This document shows positions 11,479 to 20,899 of a stretch of DNA of 64,000 nt, one piece after another (position 1 is the stretch's first letter; every line of letters begins with the position of its first letter). The stretch covers positions 32,854,183 through 32,918,182 of the forward strand of contig CM059560.1 in the NCBI GenBank assembly GCA_030386875.1. Direction: 5' to 3'. The DNA comes from Morinoia aosen. Taxonomy: Eukaryota > Arthropoda > Malacostraca > Amphipoda > Talitridae. A program made the translations under genes and the position numbers. The notes beneath the pieces were generated by a model that saw nothing but the letters and a program-made list of their open reading frames with translations, made no database searches and had not been told where the DNA came from.

Positions 11479-13342
11479 ATGCCCTGGTTATTTACCAATA
11501 TAAGAATCAATCAATTGAAGTTTTAAGAATCGTAACTTACAATTTTAACACAGGAAGCTAAAAACATCCTAGGTAAAATATCTCCAATTGAAAAGTACTG
11601 TGTAACAAAACAACTATCATTTTAGGAAAAGAAACAACGCATCGAATTAAAATTGACTGGACATTGTTAAAAATGAAATCATTCACACCCCCACCACCAA
11701 GAAAAACGGAAGAGCCGCTGCTCAAATACACATTATGAACGCATAAATCCTAAGTGAATAACAGAATACACGTCCCGAAACATATTCGTGAATAACGCAA
11801 CACAAAAAAATCCGTTAACTAAAAACTATAAACGATATCCAAAAACGGTAATAGAAAACTCCACGGTTTTCGGAACCAGGATTCAACTAACTTTTCAGTG
11901 TAGGAACACGTCAGCAACATATCGAAAATAAATGCTAAAAAAATAATCGTTGAACATGAAAAAAGAAACCTTTCCAGAAATATTCGTTAAGGATTAAGGC
12001 AATCAGGCAATATTTATTCAAAAAAAATTTTCGTTTCGTACGCAGAAGAAGGAACTAACAACTGGGAATCGTTACACATAACAATTAAACGCCGCATGAA
12101 TATGCTACGGACAACTTCGTTGACAACCACAGAGTTTGGTTACTATGAAAACAATATCACTTGAAAAAAAAAAAAATTTTACATATATACGCGCATGAAA
12201 ATGTTTATCGAAACTGCTATCAATTTAAATCATCAACATCATCGTAGAAAGAAATCCGATTCAATCGAAATTGAAAGAATGCATACTATATATTTGAACA
12301 GTCGTCTATTCACGAACGTCAATCCGAACAAGAGAAAAATTGGTACCAAACTCATCAAGAAGAAAAATAACTGAGTATCTGAGTAACCGCTTCAATTGTA
12401 ATTCGACTTAGGTACGCAAAGTGAAGTTTGGCAATTAACCCCCACCAACAAAAAGTAAAGTGAAAACTGCATTTGAAGAACATATTTCGGAAGCCAAATG
12501 AGTTATCGGGTATGAAAACAATAACAATAAAAATTTCTAAACAGAAAAACATCCTTTCCAAAATCAAAACACGTCTTCCAAAGTTTTTCAACAACGCAAG
12601 ATGATACGATCAGCGTACCACCAAAAGGATAACACTACCGGAAATGTAGAACGTAAGAAAAAAATATCATGTATTAACGAACAGCCTCATCATCAAATCA
12701 TGTAGGCATCATCGTAAACAAAATTAAGGAAATTCGTAAAAAAATATCTGATTCCCCCAAAAATCGAAAACAAAGGTGCACACATTACGCATGAAGATAA
12801 TGAAAAATATTTTCTTTTTGTAAACAACGCAAGAATATACGTATTTTAGTTTCATCAACAGTCGCCATGAAGTCGCAATTTCCGTAAACATTGTTGCACG
12901 CTATACAGGTCAATTGCTAAACATAAAGAAAACGAAAATGGAAAATCGCATCGTTGAAACAACAACCAAATTATAATCACTCAAACATAAGTAAGAAATA
13001 ATGCAATTTAGAACAATACATTCGTTAAGGATAATAAGAAATACGCATAAGTGAATTACAACGCATTGCCACTGAAAATTTGTTGACAAAATTCATCGCA
13101 TGAAATTATTTACTGTAATCGGAAACCAATTTATACATTTTCGTGTACGTGAATATGATATCATTTTCGAGCATCATCGCTAAAATTCGAAGGGTATAAG
13201 AAAACCTTATAACTAATTCCTGAGGTATATGTTAAATCTAAATAACACTATGTCCGTTTATAATGCATGAGGAAAAATAGTGTCGCTAAACGACGCGCGA
13301 GTGTAACAACCTCACCGTTTCAAAAACATTCCACGCCGTCGC
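11479..13342 (-). other. long AT-rich 3' non-coding part of retrotransposon
   Basis: About 1.9 kb between the last small ORF and the polypurine tract has no credible coding frame. The minus strand is T-rich and the plus strand A-rich. Degenerate motifs recur on the plus strand: CGCATGAA (12094, 12191, 12789, 13098), CATCATCG (12235, 12708, 13173), AACAACGCAAGA (12589, 12822) and ATTCGTTAAGGAT (11984, 13020). They suggest ancient duplications. An envelope gene would normally lie here in an errantivirus-like element; none is visible. Confidence 0.6.
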
Positions 13343-13660
13343 CTACACCTCGTTCGTCGCCTGTGGGTGACGTAACTGCGGCTCGGCAGTGCTTGACCTG
13401 AGCAGCTGACGTCGAAGCAACGCGTCCTCAGAACGGAACCTGTCTGCTAGCAAATTCAGTTCACGACGAAAGTAAAAGAGACAGACTCCTATCGCCAAGG
13501 TCGCTGGGAAAAGGAAAAGGAATCCTAAGTCAGTAACGCGATCCGGTAGGATGTCGACTAAAGCGTTCGCCGCAATCCAGTCCTTGGAAACACGTCCCTG
13601 GTGGTGCTCTAACGCATTGGTTAGAGCCTCCACCGAGACATGCGTAAGTCTGTTCCCCAT
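13343..13660 (-). CDS. small single-pass membrane protein ORF downstream of pol
   Basis: A 105-residue ORF in the retrotransposon's sense orientation. Residues 1-43 are polar. Residues about 45-64 form one hydrophobic segment (LGFLFLFPATLAIG...) followed by RRE, consistent with a transmembrane helix and a basic, arginine-rich cytoplasmic tail. No signal peptide, furin site or cysteine pattern identifies it as an envelope protein. It lies in a patch (13330-14000) that is clearly richer in GC than the flanking 3' DNA. The frame is open back to a strong 3' splice site 32 bases upstream of the ATG, so it may be the last exon of a spliced subgenomic RNA. I do not recognise a family. It could be an accessory or residual envelope-type protein, or a host-derived fragment. 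Confidence 0.45.
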   Translation of the reverse strand: MGNRLTHVSVEALTNALEHHQGRVSKDWIAANALVDILPDRVTDLGFLFLFPATLAIGVCLFYFRRELNLLADRFRSEDALLRRQLLRSSTAEPQLRHPQATNEV

Positions 13661-13692
13661 CTTGAAGGTCAGGTGGCGATGCGTGCGCAGTC

Positions 13693-13724
13693 TGAAATCG
13701 GAAACAAATACAGATCAAATTAGC
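13693..13724 (-). promoter_or_regulatory. strong candidate 3' splice site before accessory ORF
   Basis: On the minus strand, a branch-site-like CTAAT (13724-13720) is followed 27 nt later by a pyrimidine-rich tract ending GTTTCCGATTTCAG. The exon would start at 13692. Its place between pol and the accessory ORF mirrors the acceptors used for spliced env or accessory mRNAs in retroviruses and errantiviruses. It is inferred from sequence only. Confidence 0.55.
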
Positions 13725-13766
13725 ATGGCCACACAATTTAAAAAAATGTAATCAGGTATTTTTACG

Positions 13767-14171
13767 TCAATTTAATGAAAGGAACCAATGGTGACAGCTG
13801 GTGACAGCTGCAATGAAAAGAACAAACAGCATATCTGCACGCAGCAGATCCCACACGGTTTCGACAGCTGCACACCTAATTGCAAAACAAATCGGGCGAC
13901 GGCGCTCCAAAACAACTCGGGAGCCAGCCTTCGCTCCCACAGCAATGAGGGGCCTCGTTTGTAAACACTGGAGGTTATTGAACCGTGCAAGGCTCTCGGG
14001 CAGATGTAAACCTTGGTGGTAAAATGAAATGTGTACATACTCAATCACGCACGTAAAAACTACGGTACACCAAAAACGAAACGAAAATATAAGGTAAATA
14101 CATAAGGTTATATAAGGAAAGTTCCAATTAAAAATATACGTAAAATTAACATCGAAGCAAGAAGCACACAA
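13767..14171 (-). other. short overlapping ORFs just after pol, status unclear
   Basis: A 134-codon frame opens 54 bases after the pol stop, and a 90-codon frame (13772-14044) overlaps it. The first 45 residues are very hydrophobic and AT-coded. The later part is more balanced (for example RPLIAVGAKAGSRVVLERRR). A second possible acceptor, GTTCTTTTCATTGCAG, occurs near 13810, next to a direct duplication of GTGACAGCTG (plus strand, 13791-13810). It may be exon material for an accessory protein, or chance. Confidence 0.25.
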
Positions 14172-14224
14172 TAGTATTATGTGAACATAGTAACATCGTC
14201 AGGCGTAAGTCGCATAGTTTTCAG

Positions 14225-16834
14225 TCAACACTTTTTACGTAAAGGTAGTACATGATTTTTATTACTCCTAAATGTTTTATTACCAATTTTGATTTCCACG
14301 TAATTTCGGTTAATTTTTGTGATAATTCCCGGCCCATTCCAGGCAAGATCTAGTTTGTTTTTTCGCATGTGATTGCGCAACAATACACGGTCACCGAGGT
14401 CAAAATTTTTATTTTTACGTCGAAGGTTGTGATACATGGTTCTTTCACTGGTGTTATTTATTATTGTAGCTCTAACGTTTTCAACGATGCGGGCAGCTTC
14501 CTGAGCTCGAAATCTTATTATATCCACGTTCGTGTCGTGACTGTAATTAGGTTCGAAAGTTACGGCGCTAAAGCTCGGACACGTATCGCGATTGAAAACA
14601 ATGAACGAGGGTGTATCCCCCAAAGTAGTATTTAAACTATTGTTTATCGCGTTCTCTGTGCTGTTTAGACACTGATCCCATTCGGTATGCGCTAAAGAGT
14701 TAATATATAATTTTAATAAATTCGTAATCTTGCGATTATTTCGTTCAACAATAGCGTTACTGTGAGGACTCCAAGGGAGGACCTCTTTTTTCGCAATACA
14801 ATGAATTTGAGAGAATTTTTTAACTGCCGCAGATTTAAATTCAAGAGCTTGGTCACTTAGAAGTGTTTTAGGATAGCCAAAGGTTGAGAAGCAGCTGTCA
14901 AGACAAGAAACAACTGTATCTGCTAATCGATCTGCTGTCGCGTAAAGCTTACAGTAACGCGAGAATAAGTCAATGATAATTAAAATATATTTATTCTGCT
15001 GATCTGTGACAGGTAGAGGACCAAGAAAGTCCATTGATACCACCTCGAACGGTTCTTTAGCGATGGGAGCGTCTAATATTTTAATAGGTACAGTACTGTT
15101 GGCTTTAAGAATTTTACATACATCACACATTTTGACAAATTTACGTATGATACTCTTCTCTAATAAATGAAAATAACGCAACTTAAATTTAAGCAACGTA
15201 TGCGTGGCATCAGTATGATATAAGGAATGTATACTGAGCACCGCCTTGTTCATTAGCGATGTCGGTATAACCGAAGTGAGAATAGTACTTTCCCTAGAGT
15301 CTATTTGTCGTCGTCTATAAAGTATGTCGTTCAGAATTAAGTATTTTTGTAAGTCAGGGATCGTAGATTGTCTACTAGATAGTAATGCGTCTTTAACCTT
15401 AGAACAGAATGGGTCTAGTTGTTGCTCAATTCGAAATTCGTCTAAAGTCCATGATACGTCGTTTAACTTAGGTACGTAGTCGGTCAGTCGGGGTTTTTCA
15501 GTCGCCTCTGGCGCCACTTGATTAGAGGGCGTCGCGTCTGTTTCGTCTACGTCGGCGGTCAGTGCACCACGGCGTGTAGTTACTGCGAAGGCGTCAACCT
15601 CATCGAACTCTGAGCATTCTTCAAGATCAGAAATAGTTAAATGCTCGGGTAATCTACTTAGGCAATCTGCAATTAGATTCTGTTTCCCGGGGAAATATTT
15701 TACTACGGGTTCGAAAGATTGAACTGTTAGACACCATCTAGACATAGCCGAATCGTCAGGAAGCTTTTTGGAAAACAAGGGCTGTAAAGGTTTGTGATCA
15801 GTGTAGAGATAGATCGGATATCCAAGAATGAGATATTTAAATGCTTTCAGCGCGCTTACAATGGCGAAGAACTCTTTTTTCGTAGTTGAATAGCGCTTTT
15901 GTGTTGAGTTTAGACTTTTACTGTAGTAAGCAATAGCCTTCATAGATTTATTTGAGTCATTATCGTGTTGCAAAAGTACCGCACCGATACCAAAATTAGA
16001 TGCATCAGTAAATACATAGAAGGGCTTACTGAAATCAGGATGCCGTAAAACGGTATCTGATGTCAAAACAGATTTTATTTTCTCAAAAGCTTTCTGACAT
16101 TCAGGCGTCCAGATAAATTCAACGTTTTTCCGTAATAACTGATAAAGTGGATATGAAATTGAACCAAACATTGGGATATGCGTCCTAAAGTAGTTTGCTA
16201 CACCTAAAAAACTTTGCAATTCCTTCACATTTCTTGGAATCGGAAATTTTTGAAGCTTCTCTGATTCTTTGCATCGAATTCCGTCTGCCGACACGATGTG
16301 TCCAAGATATTCAATTGAGCTTTTTAGGAAATGACATTTTTCAAGTTTTAGTGATAGATTTCCACCACGTAGCTTCTCAAAAACACTCTGTAAATCTTTC
16401 AGATGTAGGTTCATGGATTTGGAAAATACTAGTATATCATCAAGGAACACAAAACATAATTTACCGATGATATTTGTAAGAACAGAAGAAATGATTCTTT
16501 GGAAAACTGATGGACTCGAGGATAACCCGAATGGCAACCTCTTGAACTGAAATTTCTCGTAACCGATACTGAACGCGGTGAATTTACGGCATTTTTCTTC
16601 CAACTCGACCTGATGAAAGGCAGAGCGGAGGTCGAGACTTGAAAAAATGCTATTACCACCTAGAGAGTAAAGTACTTCGTCTATGCGTGGGATGGGGTAA
16701 CATTCCTTGATAATTATTTTATTGAGTTCGCGGAAATCAATCACGGGACGTATCTCGCCCGACTTCTTTTTAACAACAATTAAAGGAAAATTGTTTTCAG
16801 AGCTCGATGGTTCAATTATTCCTTGATTCAACAT
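14225..16834 (-). CDS. pol: reverse transcriptase, RNase H, integrase
   Basis: An 869-residue frame counted from its first ATG; the natural product would start upstream by frameshift and readthrough. Reverse transcriptase: VIDFRELNK (31-39), SSLDLRSAFHQ (65-75), LPFGLSSSP (100-108) and the catalytic FLDD (130-133), where many relatives have YVDD or YIDD. RNase H: D277, E321, D346 and D390 (in LIADCLSR). Integrase: a His/Cys zinc region (H536/H540/H545, C570 and C573), then D602, D661 and E697 with a D-35-E spacing, and a C-terminal WNGPGIITKI segment resembling the GPY/F module. These enzymes make cDNA, degrade the RNA template and insert the DNA. The conserved N-terminal lead-in of the RT domain lies in the same frame before a UAA, so the enzyme is interrupted in this copy. 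All catalytic residues examined are intact. Confidence 0.95.
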   Translation of the reverse strand: MLNQGIIEPSSSENNFPLIVVKKKSGEIRPVIDFRELNKIIIKECYPIPRIDEVLYSLGGNSIFSSLDLRSAFHQVELEEKCRKFTAFSIGYEKFQFKRLPFGLSSSPSVFQRIISSVLTNIIGKLCFVFLDDILVFSKSMNLHLKDLQSVFEKLRGGNLSLKLEKCHFLKSSIEYLGHIVSADGIRCKESEKLQKFPIPRNVKELQSFLGVANYFRTHIPMFGSISYPLYQLLRKNVEFIWTPECQKAFEKIKSVLTSDTVLRHPDFSKPFYVFTDASNFGIGAVLLQHDNDSNKSMKAIAYYSKSLNSTQKRYSTTKKEFFAIVSALKAFKYLILGYPIYLYTDHKPLQPLFSKKLPDDSAMSRWCLTVQSFEPVVKYFPGKQNLIADCLSRLPEHLTISDLEECSEFDEVDAFAVTTRRGALTADVDETDATPSNQVAPEATEKPRLTDYVPKLNDVSWTLDEFRIEQQLDPFCSKVKDALLSSRQSTIPDLQKYLILNDILYRRRQIDSRESTILTSVIPTSLMNKAVLSIHSLYHTDATHTLLKFKLRYFHLLEKSIIRKFVKMCDVCKILKANSTVPIKILDAPIAKEPFEVVSMDFLGPLPVTDQQNKYILIIIDLFSRYCKLYATADRLADTVVSCLDSCFSTFGYPKTLLSDQALEFKSAAVKKFSQIHCIAKKEVLPWSPHSNAIVERNNRKITNLLKLYINSLAHTEWDQCLNSTENAINNSLNTTLGDTPSFIVFNRDTCPSFSAVTFEPNYSHDTNVDIIRFRAQEAARIVENVRATIINNTSERTMYHNLRRKNKNFDLGDRVLLRNHMRKNKLDLAWNGPGIITKINRNYVEIKIGNKTFRSNKNHVLPLRKKC

Positions 16835-16846
16835 CTGTTTATTGGC

Positions 16847-16849
16847 TTA
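16847..16849 (-). other. in-frame UAA between protease and RT
   Basis: The protease ORF and the RT ORF are in the same minus-strand frame. They are separated only by this TAA and four sense codons before the next ATG. The conserved residues that normally precede RT (PPYRIPHKYQNELL) lie upstream of the stop and the rest (LNQGIIEPSSS) lies downstream. The stop therefore falls inside the domain and not at a natural boundary. It is either a single-base nonsense mutation or a readthrough codon. Confidence 0.9.
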
Positions 16850-18550
16850 CAACAATTCGTTTTGATACTTATGTGGAATTCGATATGGAGGGATGTTAAG
16901 TACTGGAGCATCAGGTTTTAATTCAATAGCATGTCGCATGACATTCGTGACTGCAATGTTTTCGCCTTCGAGAGTAATTACGTCTCTAAAATCGTTTAAT
17001 AAATTTATCAGTAATGGTTTAGCATCATCATTTTCACAATTTACATCGTCACACGTCAGAGGACGTCTCTCGTTACTACCCCCTTCTGGGACAACATCTT
17101 TGTGTGCATTAATTCCCACTTCATCAACACGATTATCGTTACCACAATGCCTCGTTTCTACAGATACTACCCCAACGTCTTTACCAGAGATGGCATTGAA
17201 ACTTCCACCATTAACACTGTCGACTTCGGGTAGATCCGCATTATCGTGGGCATCGCACAAATTTGCATCTCGCACAGCTTCGTGCATGGTAGACATGTAA
17301 ATCTCGTGTTCAATTTCCATGTCGTCAATTTCTTCAATCGTACTTAACATCGTATTGTCGCTTATATATACCACGTCCTCCGAGACGTTCAAAAGCATTA
17401 CAGGGACAAAACCATTTGACTTGATATCCACAACTGATTCGGCGACATAAATACCATTCGCGAAAATTGTTTTATTCATAATATACTTTCCGGGCTTAGC
17501 CTTTTTGACATACCCATTAATAACACGTAAACAATTCCTTGGCATTTCCACTGCTCCACAATGAACAACTATTTCTCGTTTTTTACTATATTTTAAACCT
17601 CTCGCATGTTCCTTAGTTCCACTTATTTTCTTCGCATGCTGTTTATTTTTTACTTTCCCATTATTTTCTCGCTCTGCCGTTGGGCCTGGGGTACCCCTCT
17701 CTTCTGCAGTATTTATCTCTAGGCCATTTTTATCGCCACTTTCTTGGCTCGCAATTTTTGATTCTCTCTGCTTCAGCAGATATTTCCTTATTTTCCTCCT
17801 ATTCGCAAGCATGTCAGCCATTAGACATTCTGGATTACTTATGGTATTGAAAAATATATCCTTCCTACTTTGCTCGTGCAATTCCTGCACATCATGAAAC
17901 GGTACTTTAACTCCGTCAAGAACTATAAAACCTTCTTTAAAATTTAGCACGGCGTCCAGCAAAATATCTCTGCCAAGGATTACGTCATATCGAAATTCGC
18001 TATTCTTCAGCAGCAAAGCGCTAGTTTTAATTTCTTTATTATTAGGCAGGGTAATGCAAAGATCAACCTCTCCTGTCACTTGGCTTTTTGAATTTATACC
18101 TCTGATACTCAGAGCACTGGGCTTAATTTGCTCATTAAGACCCTTGAAATTACGATAACTCACTAAACATCTGTCGCTACCACTATCTATGAGAGCGCTC
18201 ATCAACTTTGTATCATGACGTAGAATAATTGTGGGCTTCTTAGAACGCCGTAATGAAAATAAACCATCGCTTTCTTTCCTTAAACGACCTTCCTTCATAA
18301 TCGTCGCTGACAAACAAACTTCTACAGGTAGTTCAAAATTTGCACCTACATCAAGTTCTTGTTCACCTAGTAATTCGAATTTATTTTTACACAGGAAAAG
18401 CGGATCTACCTCTTCTGTCGACTTATTAATAGTATCTGGTTTCAACGCCACATGTTTGGTAACGGGGATTGTAGCTGTATCCTCGGGCACTGGTAACTTC
18501 CTCTCTACACCAAGACTCTTTGAATTTTCCGATTTTTCTCCGTCTACTCT
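16847..18550 (-). CDS. pro: aspartic protease and long linker (N-terminal pol)
   Basis: The pol frame, entered by -1 frameshifting from gag at 18550. The first codon that could serve as an independent start (GTG at 18490) is not a plausible initiator. Counting from that codon, the retropepsin active site is ALIDSGSDRC (D102-S-G), and ILGRD at 171-175 is the conserved element near the end of the fold. The protease would cleave Gag and Gag-Pol. After it comes a charged spacer (about 230-300, Lys/Glu-rich), then a region of about 220 residues including MPRNCLRVINGY, and finally the start of the RT lead-in before the UAA. The long linker between protease and RT is unusual next to compact Gypsy elements. 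Confidence 0.9.
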   Translation of the reverse strand, partial: RVDGEKSENSKSLGVERKLPVPEDTATIPVTKHVALKPDTINKSTEEVDPLFLCKNKFELLGEQELDVGANFELPVEVCLSATIMKEGRLRKESDGLFSLRRSKKPTIILRHDTKLMSALIDSGSDRCLVSYRNFKGLNEQIKPSALSIRGINSKSQVTGEVDLCITLPNNKEIKTSALLLKNSEFRYDVILGRDILLDAVLNFKEGFIVLDGVKVPFHDVQELHEQSRKDIFFNTISNPECLMADMLANRRKIRKYLLKQRESKIASQESGDKNGLEINTAEERGTPGPTAERENNGKVKNKQHAKKISGTKEHARGLKYSKKREIVVHCGAVEMPRNCLRVINGYVKKAKPGKYIMNKTIFANGIYVAESVVDIKSNGFVPVMLLNVSEDVVYISDNTMLSTIEEIDDMEIEHEIYMSTMHEAVRDANLCDAHDNADLPEVDSVNGGSFNAISGKDVGVVSVETRHCGNDNRVDEVGINAHKDVVPEGGSNERRPLTCDDVNCENDDAKPLLINLLNDFRDVITLEGENIAVTNVMRHAIELKPDAPVLNIPPYRIPHKYQNELL

Positions 18551-19986
18551 AAAAAATCTTCACCCTCGCAAGATGCAGCGTAGTACGCTTCACCTCGTCC
18601 TCTACTACGACCACGCGAATGACATTCACGTGCAAAATGGCCCGTCTTGCCACAAGTGTAGCAAGCATGACCGCGGAAATTTGATTTGCTTTGGCCTCTT
18701 TTAGTCGTGCACATACTTTGAACATGACCTGCGGTATTGCACAGTGAACAAAACGATTTAGATTTATCTTTACTAGTCTGTTGTGGGTTAACTACCTGAG
18801 CCTCGTGGCACTCCAAAGAACCTAAAGGTCGATCTCCAAAATATGAATATTGTCTCCCCCTTTGAATTCTAGCAGGTCTCCAATTGCTTCTGAAAAATGG
18901 CCTCCGACCTTGAAAACGTCGGTTGTTGTTTTGAGATGCATAGTAAACTTCGGGAAACGAGTCCTTCTCGTCCCACTCACTCTCTTCAGGTACAACCGCA
19001 AGGTAAGTCTCTCTGGTTTGATACGTGGACTGGGTATCGTTTTTGCGCGCAATTATTTCTCTACCCTCAGGAATATTACGCACAGCGGAAACGAGACGAG
19101 CTAACAATTCTTCAGAGGTATTGAACGGCCTCGAGAAGATTTTTTTACAAAAGTTCTCCTCGAAAAGAGGACCGAGAACTGCTATAGCTAGACTGAAAAC
19201 TACTAAGTCACCAGAGAATTTTTTTAATTCGTTTGCGTTCGTGCTAGCAATTACAAATGGATGTCTTTGTAATGCTACTTCTGTACTATTTAGAATGTGG
19301 TCACTCAAATTTCTTATTTTCGATATTGCCATAACCAATTGGGCTGCCAGCCCTTCATTACGTAACAACCGTAACTGATTTAAATCGCACGCTAAGGCAT
19401 GAACTGAACGCCCCCCCTTAGACACGTAGATATCATCTAAAATTTCGATAACCTGATCGAAGGAATAATGAACATCAGGGTTTACTAATTTCGTGACTAC
19501 TCCATTAAAATCGCCAACACTTTTGTGTGCGCTTCGCACGAGTAACTCTTTTTTGGCGTCATCTGAAGTGACGTCGGGCAACAAGCACATGTAAGATTTT
19601 AAGTTCGCGACATGCGTCCGAAAACTCTTTGTTTCACAAAAAATTGGGTCACTGAGACGAGGTCTCCCTCGGAACAAGGGAAGCTCTGCACTGGACAGTA
19701 TAGTACTGCCCCTTTGTAAAGTTGTTGTTACACTACCACCCGTCATCGGTCCACTAGAGGACGTCATTGTAGTCACACTTGGCGTACTGAACGACACAGT
19801 CTGTGTACTAACAGTGGTCGTGATTACCGTCGTGGTCTGTGGTCCAGACATAAACACACTTGTTGGAGTATGTGCGCACGTACCAGGTAACGTACCACTA
19901 AATGCTGGAACAGAAACTCTTCCGCTACTAGTAGTTGTACCCGTCGAACGGATAAATTCAGGTTCTGAATCAGAATCTCCCATCAT
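18544..19986 (-). CDS. gag: capsid and nucleocapsid
   Basis: A 480-residue structural polyprotein. Residues 1-90 are rich in Ser, Thr, Val and Gly and look disordered. Residues about 95-330 are helical and capsid-like. The C-terminal basic part has two CCHC zinc knuckles: CSLCNTAGHVQSMC (413-426) and CYTCGKTGHFAREC (442-455), both C-x2-C-x4-H-x4-C. An RGRSRGRG tail that would bind RNA follows. It assembles the virus-like particle and packages the element's RNA. The start ATG is the first in the frame and is directly followed by a second in-frame ATG (MMGDSDSEPEF). The stop TAG lies 3 bases beyond the frameshift heptamer, as expected for gag/pro junctions. No damage is visible. Confidence 0.93.
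   Translation of the reverse strand: MMGDSDSEPEFIRSTGTTTSSGRVSVPAFSGTLPGTCAHTPTSVFMSGPQTTTVITTTVSTQTVSFSTPSVTTMTSSSGPMTGGSVTTTLQRGSTILSSAELPLFRGRPRLSDPIFCETKSFRTHVANLKSYMCLLPDVTSDDAKKELLVRSAHKSVGDFNGVVTKLVNPDVHYSFDQVIEILDDIYVSKGGRSVHALACDLNQLRLLRNEGLAAQLVMAISKIRNLSDHILNSTEVALQRHPFVIASTNANELKKFSGDLVVFSLAIAVLGPLFEENFCKKIFSRPFNTSEELLARLVSAVRNIPEGREIIARKNDTQSTYQTRETYLAVVPEESEWDEKDSFPEVYYASQNNNRRFQGRRPFFRSNWRPARIQRGRQYSYFGDRPLGSLECHEAQVVNPQQTSKDKSKSFCSLCNTAGHVQSMCTTKRGQSKSNFRGHACYTCGKTGHFARECHSRGRSRGRGEAYYAASCEGEDFLE
18550..18556 (-). promoter_or_regulatory. -1 ribosomal frameshift site UUUUUUA
   Basis: On the minus strand the last gag codons are GAT TTT TTA GAG TAG, which contain the heptamer T TTT TTA in the correct phase. 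Slipping back one base enters the frame that reads straight into protease. This is the same slippery heptamer that HIV-1 uses. No stable downstream stem or pseudoknot was obvious by eye; only a weak TGGT/ACCA pairing was seen about 35-60 nt downstream. Confidence 0.85.
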
Positions 19987-20899
19987 TTATCGCAACAAGA
20001 AAACAAGTTTTTCTCACAATGCTAAAAAAATTTAATTACAATTGAAAAATCCCACAGTCCAACGCAAGATTCCTACGCCACAAAAAAAATAACACTGCAG
20101 AACCCTAAAAATTTTACCTCGCAAAAAAAATAATCACATAACAGAACGCTAAAAACTCACGTTACTAAAATGGATATAGCACACGGTGAAATCTCCATTA
20201 AAAATCACTGAAAATTTAAATCCAAAAATTTTTACTTGCGACTTGCAAACCGAACCGAAACCAATTACTAACAAGGAACTCGTTACACGAATTCAATGGT
20301 ATCGATCCCAACAATTTATGAAACAACTAAAAGCAACCAAATAAAAACTGACGAAGTCACGGAAAATTATCTAACAATCCCAAACAATAACATTATAGTT
20401 ACAGAACACTCAACTGGGAATCAGCAACGCAGCTACGGCAGGGCAGCTCCTGCAGGCAGGGAGGCGTCACAGCTGTCGCCAAGGTCGATCTGGTAGACTG
20501 CCCAGTAACAGCAGCAGCAGGTGCTGCGCAGCCTGTCTCAAGGTCGTCTGCGTAGCACAGGCACAGGCACGGCAGACGTCGGGACTGCCGGATGCCAAGG
20601 TCATACACCCAGCGCTGGCAGACAGCGGAGTAGCGACGGTTGTACGTAGCACGTACTCGTAGTGCTTACGCAGGGTCACGGTTCCACACTGCGCGTAATC
20701 GCACAGGTCAATTTTTATGTATACGTATTAATTAATTTGACCCAGCTTCTGTAGAAATTTGAAACAGCACTGTTCGGAATGTAATTTCCTATCACATACA
20801 CAGTACACAATTGTTCTCGTAGAAACAGACACTGCAACAGTTCGTAGAATTATTCTGAACTCAGCTACTTATGCATACAACTGTCAAACGACCACGTCA
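19987..20899 (-). other. retrotransposon leader between upstream ORF and gag
   Basis: About 0.9 kb with no credible main ORF. The half nearest gag (20000-20400) is AT-rich. 20410-20700 is GC-rich with many CAG/CTG words and overlapping short minus-strand frames of 66-70 codons, one with a leucine run (LLLLLLG). It could be structured RNA (packaging or translation control), but I see no defined motif. Confidence 0.4.

Noticed and set aside
12355..12594. 79-codon minus frame in the retrotransposon tail as an envelope gene
   Set aside because: Composition is Phe/Ile-rich because the strand is T-rich; no glycosylation pattern, signal peptide or cleavage site is evident.
16893..17300. 135-codon plus-strand frame, and similar ones at 18231-18704, 19025-19378 and 14369-14635
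   Set aside because: Antisense to the well-supported gag-pro-pol frames.
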